From Takakia lepidozioides (Eukaryota > Streptophyta > Takakiopsida > Takakiales > Takakiaceae), in assembly GCA_030704615.1 (NCBI GenBank), contig CM060733.1, forward strand, positions 26,476,001-26,536,000: a DNA stretch of 60,000 bases. The letters are read 5' to 3'. Under the pieces are notes generated by a model. It saw only the letters and a program-made list of their open reading frames with translations. It did not search any database and was not told the DNA's origin. The translations under genes were made by a program, and so were the position numbers. Shown in pieces: positions 12,901 to 23,810 of this stretch. How positions within the stretch are numbered: position 1 is the first letter of the stretch; each line of letters begins with the position of its first letter.

Positions 12901-13511
12901 TAGTCCAGCCCGGCCAGCTCCGACCGGTGTCCCTCCAGGTGAAGCCCTCGCAGAATTTCTAGAATAGATCGAACTGCGGTGCTCGTGCTGGGAATATGAC
13001 TCCCTCCTCCACTGACGTCCATTGAGGACTTGCCTGATCTCCAGGACGACCTCGGAACTTCCATGACCTCGTCTGAGTCGGACAGGTTGTGAACAACCCG
13101 GTTCTCGGTCGTCTTCATGGATGGGTTCGGCTCTGGATTTACTTCGTTGCGGACTTCTCTCTTTGAGGTACCCACTCTCTGATTCGCGGATTGTTTCGTG
13201 GAAGGCGCCAGGATAGACGGTGCATTTGGCGGGCAAATGAAGTCCCCAACAGCCCTGTATATGACGCTGTCCGATGGTGGAACTCGCCATTCCCTGCCAT
13301 CGCCGAAATCATCGTGGAGCACAACAATACTCTCGACAACAAGGCCGTTTGAGTCCTTCCTTTCCTCCTCCAAAAAAACCGACCCCGGTTTCAGGTGGTA
13401 TCGAACGCACAGATATTTCTCCATCACCCGGCAGGTGTCCCCTCTGCACGGAAATGAAGCTCTATGCTCGTGAGGAGGGCAGTACACTGTAGCGCTCGGG
13501 TTTTCCGCCAT
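9917..13511 (-). CDS. MULE-like transposase with SWIM finger (frame-broken)
   Basis: Exon 1 runs 13511 to 11424 (696 codons, starting MAENPSATVYC). A GT-AG intron (11423-11338) joins in phase to an exon starting EMCLDSDTDMPTTNMAESVH. Exon 1 has an N-terminal Cys/His-rich segment, a second Cys cluster (FKCAHCKEPPHC), then a DDE-like core: a probable first Asp in GAHVYDTHCRMLMTIAI, FMADNAQANWAAIRRV (second Asp) and CGFHFLQSL. NMAESVHSSW contains the likely third acidic residue. After a one-base frame change near 11255 the tail continues with a Cys-rich module near 10680-10520. After another change a SWIM finger follows (CNCTDF ... YPCKHLYYIY, about 10065-10000), with the stop at 9917. It presumably mobilises the 9149-23810 element. 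The frame breaks suggest decay or sequence error; the gene is only distantly like the 5416-8801 transposase. Confidence 0.75.
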
Positions 13512-13799
13512 GGGAGATGTGCACACAAGACTGCCAGGATGGCGTGCGGGGAAGCTCCCTGGTAGAAGGGGGTGCAGCGATGGGAATGAATGCGATGCCG
13601 ATTTGTCCGAGCGACGAAGCCTGATCCAAATCCAGGGAGCCAACTATCTCAAAAATCCACAGTCAGAGTGTTAATGAACCTTGTCTCCGGAATGCGGCCC
13701 TCGTCTTTGCGCAATAACTGCCAACGGTATGCAGTCAGAAAGTGGGGGGCCGTCCGGATGATGACGGCTGAAGGGGATAAGCCGGCACCGTGCCGTCAC

Positions 13800-16750
13800 A
13801 TTACTACCCCCGAATGGAAATTCGGCACCCAACATCCAACAGAGGAAGCCCGGATGAAGTCGCCTCGGGCGCAGAGGCCGGAGTGTGTGCGACAGATAAC
13901 ATCTTCTGGATGGAGATTCGGCGCCGAATTTCCATCCGGTCCCCCCAAAGGGAGTCGTGTCGGGGGGTCAGGCCGAAAACTGGACGGCATAAAAACATCC
14001 CCAGATGGAAAAACGGCGCCGAATTTCCATCCGGGGCGATTCGGATGCAGTCGGGGAGGGGGGAGTGGCCTGCAGTTGGCTGTCACATTTCAACCCCCGG
14101 ACGGAAATTCGGCAACGAATATCGAACAGGGGACGCCCGGATGAAGTCGCCTGGGGCACAGAGGCCGGCCAGTGTGCGACAGAGAACATCCCCTGGACGG
14201 CCATTCGGCGCCGAATTTCCATCCGGGCCCCCCCAAAGGAAGTGTTGTCGGCGTGTCAGAGCGAAAACTGGCCGACATAAAAACCTCCACAGATGAGAAA
14301 ACGGCGCCGAATTTCAATTCGGGGCCGTTCCAATGAAGTCGGGGAGGGGGGAGAGGTCGGAACCTGGCAGTCATATTTCAACCCCCGGGACGGAAATTCG
14401 GCACCGAATATCCAACAGAGCGGCGGAGAGGCGGCACCTCTCCGACAGAGACCATCCCCCGGATGGAGATTCGGCGCCGAATTTCCATCCAGCAGGTAAG
14501 TGGAATCTCGGATGGATGGAGATTCGGCGCCGAATTTCCATCCAGCAGGTAAGTCGGATCGGTGCCATATGGATATTCGGCGCCGAATTTCCATCCTGCA
14601 GGTAATTCGAATCGTGGATGAATGGAAATTCGGCGCCGAATTTCCATCCAGCAGGTAAGTCGGATCGGTGCCATATGGATATTCGGCGCCGAATTTCCAT
14701 CCTGCAGGTAATTCGAATCGTGGATGAATGGAAATTCGGCGCCGAATTTCCATCCAGCAGGTAAGTCGGATCGGTGCCATATGGATATTCGGCGCCGAAT
14801 TTCCATCCTGCAGGTAATTCGAATCGGGATGAATGGAAATTCGGCGCCGAATTTCCATCCAGCAGGTAAGTCGGATCGGTGCCATATGGATATTCGGCGC
14901 CGAATTTCCATCCTGCAGGTAATTCGAATCATGGATGAATGGAAATTCGGCGCCGAATTTCCATCCAGCAGGTAAGTCGGATCGGTGCCATATGGATATT
15001 CGGCGCCGAATTTCCATCCTGCAGGTAATTCGAATCGTGGATGAATGGAAATTCGGCGCCGAATTTCCATCCAGCAGGTAAGTCGGATCGGGCCATATGG
15101 AATTCGGCGCCGAATTCCATCCTGCAGGTAATTCGAATCTGGATGAATGGAAATTCGGCGCCGAATTTCCATCCAGCAGGTAAGTCGGATCTGCCATATG
15201 GATATTCGGCGCCGAATTTCCATCCAGCAGGTAAGTCGGATCGGTGCCATAGGATATTCGGCGCCGAATTCCATCCTGCAGGTAATTAAATCGTGGATGA
15301 ATGGAAATTCGCGCCGAATTTCCATCCAGCAGGTAATCGGATCGTTGCCATATGGATATCGGCGCCGAATTTCCATCCATAGGTAATTACCGACCATCCT
15401 GCAGGTAATTCGAATCGTGGATGAATGGAAATTCGGCGCGAATTCCTCCAGCAGGTAAGTCGGATCAGTGCCGTGGATATTCGGCGCCGGATTCCACTCG
15501 CCATTTATTCTGAGCGAGGAATTACCTTCGTGCAGGTATTTCCCATATAAGAATTACCTCGTGCAGGTAATTCGCATACAAGAATTACCTTGTGCAGGTA
15601 ATTTCCAGATGACAATTACCTTCCTGCAGGTAATTCCAATCGATGCATTCCTCGTCCAGAATTACCTGCACAAAGGTAATTCTCATCTGGAAATTACCTG
15701 CATGAAGGTAATTCTTGTATGTGAATTACCTGCACGAAGGTAATTCTTATATGGGAATTACCTGCACGGAGGTAATTCCTCGCTCAGAAATAAATGGCGA
15801 TCGAAATTCGCGCGCGAATATCCAATGGCACCGATCCGACTTACCTGCAGGATGGAAATTCGGCGCCGAATTACCTGTGAAGGAAATTTGGCGAACCGCC
15901 CTACCTGCGCGGATGGAAATTCGGCGCCGGATTTCCATCCGCGCGCATCCGAATTACCTGCTTGAAGGAAATTTGGCGCACCGCCCTACCTGCGCGGATG
16001 GAAATTCGGCGCCGGATTTCCATCCGGGCGCATCCGAATTACCTGCGCGATGGAAATTCGGCGCCGGATTTCCATCCGCGCGCATCCGAATTACCTGCTT
16101 GAAGGAAATTTGGCGCAGCCGCCCTACCTGCGCGGATGGAAATTCGGCGCCGGATTTCCATCCGGGCGCATCCGAATTACCTGCGCGGATGGAAAATTCG
16201 GCGCCGGATTTCCATCCGCGCGCATCCGAATTACCTGCTTGAAGGAAATTTGGCGCACACCGCCAATCCTAACGCGGATGGAAATTCGGCGCCGGATTTC
16301 CATCCGCGCGCATCCGAATTACCTGCGCGGATGGAAATTCGGCGCCGGATTTCCATCCGCGCGCATCCGAATTACCTGCTTGAAGGAAATTTGGCGCACC
16401 GCCTAACCTGCGCGGATGGAAATTCGGCGCCGGATTTCCCATCCGGGCGCATCCGAATTACCTGCGCGGATGGAAATTCGGCGCCGGATTTCCATCCGCG
16501 CGCATCCGAATTACCTGCTTGAAGGAAATTTGGCGCACCGCCATCCTAACGCGGATGGAAATTCGGCGCCGGATTTCCATCCGCGCGCATCCGAATTACC
16601 TGCGCGGATGGAAATTCGGCGCCGGATTCCATCCCGCGCGCATGCCGAATTACCTGCTTGAAGGAAATTTGGCGAACCGCCCTACCTGCGCGGATGGAAA
16701 TTCGGCGCCGGATTTCCATCCGCGCGCTTCCGAATTACCTGCGTGAGGGA
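13800..16750. repeat. Central palindromic repeat array (GGAAATTCGGCGCCGAATTTCC)
   Basis: About 3 kb between the two divergent genes is built of palindromes. From 13800 to 14480 long irregular units carry TTCGGCGCCGAATTTCCATC. From about 14463 to 15500 a 106-base tandem unit holds two palindromes each, separated by CAGCAGGTAAGTCGGATCGG and CTGCAGGTAATTCGAATCG. From 15840 to 16750 related units read GGAAATTCGGCGCCGGATTT with GAATTACCTGCTTGAAGG spacers. Long open frames on both strands (up to about 370 codons, rich in MEIRRRISI or FGAEFP) arise only because the unit lacks stops and are not genes. Copies run to several dozen. Confidence 0.9.
15443..15857. repeat. Near-perfect ~400-bp palindrome at the array centre
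   Basis: The left arm (about 15443-15645) and right arm (about 15656-15857) are reverse complements with few mismatches, around a spacer of about 10 bases near 15650. Each arm includes four AATTACCT-nnn-GCAGGTAATT units, themselves small palindromes, and the outer GCCATTTATT-CTGAGCGAGG segment. Such DNA could form a cruciform or hairpin; whether it has a function is unknown. Confidence 0.8.
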
Positions 16751-16969
16751 AATTCCGGGACTGTTTTCGTCTATTTTCTTCCGACATGGAGGGCTTCATC
16801 CGACATTTAATTGCGCAGTTGGGCAATAAATGTCGACGGCCGTCGCTTATTATTCGGGCTGGCGACGCATGGCTTCCTGGACACGTACCCTAAATCTCAT
16901 GCTATACTTGGCTTAACATGGTATTCCAGGCATGTACCCCAAAAAAGGAGATCTTTTTGGCTGGGACTT

Positions 16970-19900
16970 ATGCCGCCTGAAGGGCGTGGCTCTCCTGAGA
17001 GAGACCTCAGATCCAGACCGCGGCGGAAGTTGAAAGCTCTGTACTACGGACGACGGCCAATCTCTCGCATGGCCAAACTGAAGCTCCAGCAGGAGATTCC
17101 AGTGTCTTGCTCACAACCTGCGCCAACTGAAGCCGAGTACTCTCAGGCAAGCCACTTCTGCTTTCGGTTTGTTCGATTTCTTTTTTTGCTTTCGCTTCGT
17201 TATCCTCGCCTCGCTTTGTTTCTGCATCTTCATCCTGGCTTTGCTTTATGAGTGAACTTTAGATAGTTGACTGAACCTTAGATTGTTTGCAATGCGTGTG
17301 CAAATCCGGCAGCTCTGGAGAAGGCTGCTTGTGCATGTCATTCTTAGGCAATGGTTGCATTTGTTTTCATTGTTGTTGCATGGCTCTCCATACTTCCTAA
17401 ACTTGTTATGTTTTCATTTTTGCTACATGATTTGCTGCTATGGTGGTTGCGCTGCTGCTTTTTGCACCACTGTTGGTGTTCACGATTTTTGTCAATCACA
17501 GAGTGACGACGAGCCCGGCACGCTGGTGGTATCATCGACAGCTCCAACTCATCGCATGTTTGAATCGCCCAACTTGGGGCGAGAGGGCAAACTTAAATCT
17601 TTTGTTGGTGGACGGGAGGACTTGCAACGAGATTACGATAGAGTAGGCATTGGGGAGGTTGGTGCAGGCGGCATGGCAGGTGAAGGGCGTGAGGACATGA
17701 GGACAGCAGATCCGGCAATGGAGGTTGTTCATGCACATGCAGTAGGGCCCGCCCACGCAAAGAAAAAGAAGAAAGCTAAGCACATGCAATCCCCGGCGAG
17801 AGAGCAGTCACGGGCTGCGGAGGGGGGAGTGAGCAGTGCGCGCGAGGGTGTCAGTTCGCCTCAATCAAAGGTGGTCGTCCTGGAGGGCTCCCCTGTTGCT
17901 AGCCCTAGTAAGAAACAGAAAGCCCGTGAGAGGGCAAAAGAGAGGGCAAAAGAACAGACGAGACAGAATGCTAGCAAGGAGGAAAGACAAAAGGCAGCTG
18001 AAGAGGCCCGGGGTGCCCAAATGACAGATGCCAATGTAAGCGAGGGACACACAGAGACGGTGGATCCCTACAAGACACCACAGAGAGGCAGTAGCACACC
18101 GGTTAGACCATCGCGGGCAAGTGCAGCCCCCGCAATTACCCATACGGTGGAGAGTGGAGGAGAGGAAAGAACACCTGAAAGAGCACCGATTGTGCAAGTT
18201 CGAGGTGAAGCCAGGGAGAGGGCAGTAGAGACGACGAGAGTGCTGGAGGTGGTTTCGCAGGTGGCTGACCCTGTTGAGGAGGACGACATGGATGTTTCTG
18301 ACCAGGATGACATTCTCCCGGACATCCCCAGGCCCCAAACCCGGAGCATACAGGCTGGATTTGGCGGTCTTGGTGGGCTGCCGGAAAACCCCTCTGCAGC
18401 AGACGTCATGTCTGAGGCGGATATGAAGTTGGCCGCTGCCAAGATGTTGGAGGCAACCCACAGCAACATTGGCAGGGTGCTGGGGGGCATGGTGTACCCG
18501 GCCAAGCTTCGAATTCCCCTTTGCCGCTTGGTGTCATTGCAGGTGGTGAGACCTGCCCTCCCAGGCGATATCGACAAGCTGAAATTCTCTTTCCGGGATG
18601 GATATCGAATGGGGTCTGCCGCCTTTTACGTTTCCATTGAGAACGACCACGGAGCTTCCCGTGCCCACACTTCCGATGAGGTGGACAAATGGGGTCCCCA
18701 TTGGCAAACGCGAAATGAGGAGTTCGAGAGATCGATTGCTAGTGATCCTCTTTTCCAGCACATGTCCGGTAAGATGTTCTACGTGTGGGACGGCAATCAT
18801 CGCCTCCTGGCATGGATGGAGCACATTGCCCAAGCCCACCCCAACGATCTCGATTGGCATTTCGCCGTCGATTGTGTTGTGCTGAAGGTTGCGGGGCCCA
18901 AAGATCGCAGTCTTCTCAAAGCTGCAATGGCCGACATCAACTCGTAAGCTACAACCCCTCTCGCTTTTGGACTTTGAATTTGGAAGTCATTTCATTGCGA
19001 ATCCTCATATATGATGAAAATTCCCATTTCAGTATTGTTTGATGGAAATGTGGCACTGCAGGGTGACTGAGAATGCCTTCATTGCCACCCAACTTGTCCC
19101 ATATGCTCTTCCGAGTGAAGGATGTCGGGAGGCAGGGGGTGGAAGAGTTTGCCAATCCCTCAGTGCCGACCTCCTGCGCAAGTCGGAGGCAAAGGCAGAC
19201 AGAACCTGGTATAGGGCTGAGCGTCGACGCCATGGTGGACTACATATTTCGGGTAAAGCTCCTGCAGTTTTGTTGAGCTAATTTGTCTCTCCTCCCCCAA
19301 TAGAAGAAATTGTGTTGAGCAGGATCTCTAATCTTATGTGCTGCTTTTCGACAGACGAAAATACAGCAGGATTTGGCACATGCGCGGAGGTTCTACATGG
19401 AGTCAGAGGAGAAGAATCCAACCCTCCCGGAACTCGAATCGTATGTCAAAGCTGCGGAGGTGAGGGCCCGCATAAAGTACAAGTCGCGGATGGTAAAGTA
19501 CGTGGCCATAGCTGATCCGCCTCCGCCTTGGTGCCGACTTTCTGGTGGAGGTGGGAAAGCACTACTCTCGCGCTCTGAAGCCCACGATGACATTGGAGAA
19601 GCTCCATCGTCTAGCCACATCCTGTGTGGATGCAACAGAAAAGGTGATACATTCTTAACCAAATTGTGGTGGCAACAACTCCTTTTTGTGGTGTTTGGCG
19701 CTTACGAATATGCTGGGTGGTTGGACAGACCCGGTGGCTCCAAATCTGGAATGGTTCCCAAAGTACCAGGGACATGTGGAGCTTCCCCAAACCGGACAAA
19801 CTCTCTGACCCCACATTCGACATGTGGATGAACCGCATGACATGGTGGTTTCAGGTACTTCCCCACGCTTCGTTTGGGGCTTGTACTCTAGTAGGGGGTT

Positions 19901-22900
19901 GATTCATTGTATTTTTTGAGGAAAGCGATCTGATGGACAATCTCCACAGGTGACGACGAATGCGCAAGAGCAGCTGGACACACAAGCACATCAGTTCAAG
20001 ATGGAGATATCTCCTGCAGCAGAGAGCCTGCGTGACTATGTGACGAGGTACTTTCTGCTCTACAAAACCAACCTATTCTTTCGGGAGATAGCAGATGCTC
20101 GCCGGAGCCACGAGTTCACCGACCAGCCGAACGCGGACAAAGCAGCAATGCGCCTTCTGTACAGGTACATACGCGCTGCCTTTCTTTCAAGTCCTGGCAT
20201 TTCAGGATGTTAGAGGCCTAAGTGGTGTTAGGGAAAATGGCGCCGAATTTCCAGTCAGGGCTCCGAAAATGGCAAAGTCCCTAGACTGGCTGGCCCGGAA
20301 CTGGAAATTCGGCGCCATTTTCCAGTTCCAGGCCCTATTGCCGTTCAGGGACTTAGCCATTTTCGGGCTAAGTCCCTAGTGTGGCTGGCCCGGAACTGGA
20401 AATTCGGCGCCGTTTTCCAGTTCTAGGCCCTATTGCCGTCCAGGGACTTAGCCATTTTCGGGCTAAGTCCCTAGACTGGCTGGCCATGAAGTGGAAATTC
20501 GGCGCCATATTCCAGTTCCAGGCCCTATTGCCGTCCAGGGACTTAGCCATTTTCGGTCTAAGTCCCTAGGGTGGCTGGCCCGGAACTGGAAATTCGGCGC
20601 CGTATTCCAGTTCTAGGCCCTATTGCCGTCCAGGGACTTAGCCATTTTCCGGCTAAGTCCCTAGACTGGCTGGCCCTGAAGTGGAAATTCGGCGCCATAT
20701 TCCAGTTCCAGGCCCTATTGCCGTCCAGGGACTTAGCCATTTTAGGTCTAAGTCCCTAGGGTGGCTGGCCCGGAACTGGAAATTCGGCGCCGTATTCCAG
20801 TTCTAGGCCCTATTGCCGTCCAGGGACTTAGCCATTTTCGGGCCAAGTCCCTAGACTGGCTGGCCCTGAAGTGGAAATTCGGCGCCATATTCCAGTTCCA
20901 GGCCCTATTGCCGTCCAGGGACTTAGCCATTTTCGGTCTAAGTCCCTAGGGTGGCTGGCCCGGAACTGGAAATTCGGCGCCGTATTCCAGTTCTAGGCCC
21001 TATTGCCGTCCAGGGACTTAGCCATTTTTGTGTAAGTCCCTAGGGTGGCTGGCCCGGAAGTGGAAATTCGGCGCCGTTTTCCAGTTCCAGGCCGTATTGC
21101 CGTCCAGGGACTTAGCCATTTTCGGGCTAAGTCCCTACACTGGGTGGCCCTGAAGTGGAAATTCGGCGCCATATTCCAGTTGTAGGCCCTATTGCCGTTC
21201 AGGGAGTTAGCCATTTTCGGACCTCATTGGGTTTTTCATGAATGCAGGTACTGTAAGTTCTCGCTTTTGGAGAAAGGTCATCTGTCTTTCGAGCCACCAT
21301 TCTTCCTGGCATGGAGGAACCCTGGGGCTGACTCCATGTACACTGACGATATTGTGAAGGAGTGGCATCTGGAACATTTGCGTGATTGCCCTTGGTATGT
21401 GGACCTTCCGCCCGGCTCGCTCGACCCATCCGAGTTTCAATTGAAGCTGGATGCTGAATTCCGACGAAACCGGGCTCCGCTGCCTCCGTTGGGTGCAAAA
21501 GAGGCAAAAGCGCTTGCGAACTCCAGGAAAGCGGCAGAGCTTGCTCAGGCAGGAATTCAAGAGAAATTGCATGAGAAGAGTAAAGGTCAAAGGAAAAGGA
21601 CAAGGAAACAGGTGACTGCAGTAACACCCAAAAAGAAGAAAACCATCGGGGCATCGGAGGAGGCGCAGGAGGGGACCCAAGAGAGTGACTCCGACGCCGA
21701 TTTTGTTCAAGGTCCTGCGACTGCTGTTGCTCCTACCCAGTCACCGGTCGTCCGGGTTCCCAAGTCAGTTCGGAGTGGGACTGGCTCTGCCAAGAAGTTG
21801 GCATTTGAGGGCGAGCCTACACGGCGGTATTCGGCGGTGACGTTTACGCACAGGCCAAAGCTAGAACCTCCAACCATCATCCAATGCGTCAATGAGAGCT
21901 TCCTTGACGCTCTCGCTGCCAGGGCGAAGAAGGTGGCACACAACAAGTCTCTGGCGGAGCAGAAGGGAAAAGCCAAGAAGAGGGCTGCCGGTACAGAGCC
22001 TAAAGACACCCCTGGTTTTGAAGCCATGATGGAATTCTTCACGGCTGTGAGCACGAATTGCAAGAGCACTCGGGGGGGGGTTGAGGTGGAGAGAGCTTGC
22101 GACATGATTCTCCTCGACATTCCAGATGGGAGCTGCTGGAGGGCCTGGATGGTGTGCCCACCTGGAACAGGTTTACTGAGGACTACTGGAAAGCCGGGTT
22201 TGGGCTGGCGGGGATGCTTCTGGATGACGGTGGATGTGTGGTTGTCCTTGCCACGAGAGGGAAGACCACAGAGAATGCGGTGGCAAGGTGGACACCGAAA
22301 AGTGTCACCCCGGTCCTCCTCAGAAAATGGTTCTGCATCAGTACGCAGGGGTTGCGAACAGAGGGCCAAAGTGTAAGTTATCAATCTATTGCATTCACTT
22401 CATATTGTGGTGTATGTTAAGTAGACCCTGGAATTGATCCCTTCTTTGTTGGATGTGCAGACATTGGTGTTTGAGGCATATTGCTTTGTGAAGAGAGGGT
22501 CTACGTTCAAATTCCGCAACGACGGTCGTCTTGTTGATGCCGCTGTGGACCCTGTAACCTACGATGTCCTCTACAACTATGTGCCCCACTCTAGTATGCC
22601 GAAGGACACAAAGACAGGCAAACCGTGGCGGTACAGCCGGACCCGAAGCCCTGCTTTCATCCAAACCCTCATGGAGACGTGCTCGGATGTCCAAGGGCGG
22701 ATTCTGGACATCACATGCGGCACGGGTAAGCCTTCACGTGCTCAGTTTGTCCCCTGGCCCGATTGCAATTGCATGCCGCAAGCTATTAACCGCCCGCTTT
22801 GTTCCTCAGGTGCTTCAATGTGGGCAGGGACGTTGTCCGACAGGCATGTGTTCGCCTTCGAGCCAGATACTGCCCTCCACAACTCGGAACTTGCAGCGGC

Positions 22901-23596
22901 TGAACGTCTGCCGAAAGAGGAAGAGGCATCCTCGGAGGATGAGGAAAAATCCGAGAAGGAGCAGGGGAGGAAGTTGGGATCGAGGCCGAGGAGCCCCCGG
23001 TTTACGAGTGAGTGGTGGCATTGTAAGTTGCCTCCAGATTTTGTGAGGCACCTCCCTCCGCTCTCTTATTTCATTGAAAACCCTTTCTGGTTGTGCTGGT
23101 ATTGACATTCTTCAAGTGGATTTGTTCTTACTGTAGGATGCCAAGTACTGCCGGAGGGACGTCTACACCGGAGTTCATGGGCAGGAGGAACGTGCCTTTT
23201 TTTGCCAGGGGAGATTTCATGCCTAGTCCAGAAAGGGAGTACATCCTGCCTACTTATGCTGCCCGGCTTGCTTCGGTGTCCATTAGGAGGTGTTCCGAAC
23301 GTAGTCGTGTACAGCAGATTTTAGACGAGGCAAGCCTCAAGAAAATGAAGATGAGGGAGGAGGCAGCAGCTATTAGAGCCCGTCGGGCTCGTAGATTTGT
23401 GTTGGATTCTGCTGAGGAAAGTGGGGGAGAAGACGCAGAAGATTCCCAGGAGGTGAGGTGGACAGTCCCCCAAGGAGAGGACGGGATTTTTGAGAGGCAT
23501 AGTGGAACTGATGCATCACAGAGCTCGGAGGATGAGGGGGATGAGGGGGATGAGGAAGAAGGTGGGGCAAGTTCCTCGGAGGGTGTAGGAGAGTAG
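16970..23596 (+). CDS. ParB-like nuclease domain plus DNA methyltransferase-like protein
   Basis: Predicted exons: 16970-17146 (GC-AG intron), 17502-18943, 19062-19252, 19355-19643, about 19730-19854, 19950-20164, 21248-22372, 22461-22725, 22810-23007 and 23137-23596. Exon 2 encodes a low-complexity charged region, then a ParB/sulfiredoxin-type domain: the IPLCRLVSLQVVRP strand (about 18510), YVWDGNHRLLAWMEHI (about 18781, the ParB D-G-x-x-R signature) and ADINS. The seventh exon has a basic tail, then DMILLDIPDG (22101) at the position of methylase motif IV, and after a one-base frame change GMLLDDGGCVVVLATRG. The next exons give RILDITCGTGASMWAGTLSD, a SAM-binding motif I assembled across a clean GT-AG intron, then VFAFEPD. 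Catalytic region before SAM region is the beta-class order of N6-A/N4-C DNA methylases. Several one-base frame breaks occur (19100-19250, near 19530, near 19800, near 22130), so it may be decayed. ParB-methylase fusions are common in bacteria and phages; the DNA target here is unknown. Confidence 0.72.
20215..21235. repeat. 190-bp tandem repeat array inside the ParB/methylase intron
   Basis: The intron 20165-21247 (GT-AG, CTGTACAG/GTACAT to ATGCAG/GTACTG) is almost wholly a tandem array with a 190-base period, visible from identical frame starts at 20381, 20571 and 20761. Each unit is two similar halves of about 95 bases carrying GGAAATTCGGCGCC, CCAGTTCCAGGCCCTATTGC and CAGGGACTTAGCCATTTTCG, with inverted GGGCTAAGTCCCTAG between. 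The 62- and 60-codon frames on both strands are repeat shadows. Confidence 0.85.
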
Positions 23597-23659
23597 TGCC
23601 CATTCCGGCTATGACAGTTAGAACACACTTGTATAGACGTGGCTTGCCACAAAATTTGC

Positions 23660-23665
23660 AATAAA
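23660..23665 (+). promoter_or_regulatory. Probable polyadenylation signal of the ParB/methylase gene
   Basis: AATAAA lies 64 bases after the stop codon at 23594-23596, a usual place for the 3' end of a plant transcript. Supported only by motif and position. Confidence 0.4.
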
Positions 23666-23759
23666 ATGTTGCATTTTAAGTCCACTGGTGCCACATTCCA
23701 ACTTCACATGACCCTATTTCCGTGCCTCCTAACCCTATTTCCGTGGACTCACAATGGTC

Positions 23760-23810
23760 TGCTCATGCTTTTTTTTTTTCCGCTCATGCTCATGCCGCTC
23801 ATGAAATAGC
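23760..23810 (-). repeat. Right inverted terminus, ATGAGCGGC-rich
   Basis: Read on the minus strand it starts GCTATTTCATGAGCGGCATG, the counterpart of 9149-9197, and then has a tract of A before GCATGAGCAG. GTAACCC repeats of the host MULE resume directly outside. Confidence 0.7.

Larger units (their letters stand above)
9149..23810. mobile_element. Nested 14.7-kb element with transposase and ParB/methylase genes
   Basis: Both ends carry GCTATTTCATGAGC followed by repeated ATGAGCGGC units, in inverted orientation (9149-9195 and 23760-23810). Outside lies GTAACC repeat DNA of the host MULE on both sides; inside there is essentially none. The element holds a MULE-like transposase on the minus strand and a ParB-domain/DNA-methylase gene on the plus strand, reading away from a central palindrome array. 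AATTCGGCGCC-containing repeats occur in three separate arrays within it. No convincing target-site duplication was seen, so the exact ends and insertion mechanism remain inferred. Confidence 0.7.

Noticed and set aside
14256-15397. Long open frames (about 340-374 codons) in the central array as genes
   Set aside because: They are translations of a 106-base palindromic repeat present on both strands and in several frames, with no family motif.
13800-16750. CRISPR-like array
   Set aside because: Spacers are themselves repeated and the context is a spliced eukaryotic element; no cas genes.
17292-17500. Hydrophobic N-terminus of the ParB/methylase protein from an ATG at 17292
   Set aside because: The stretch is T-rich, ends in a clear acceptor (AATCACAG), and an upstream exon 16970-17146 joins in phase; it is better read as intron.
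19514-19531. DPPPPW as a methylase motif IV
   Set aside because: It lies in a Pro-rich turn far upstream of motif I and lacks the surrounding hydrophobic strand and following helix; DMILLDIPDG at 22101 fits the order better.
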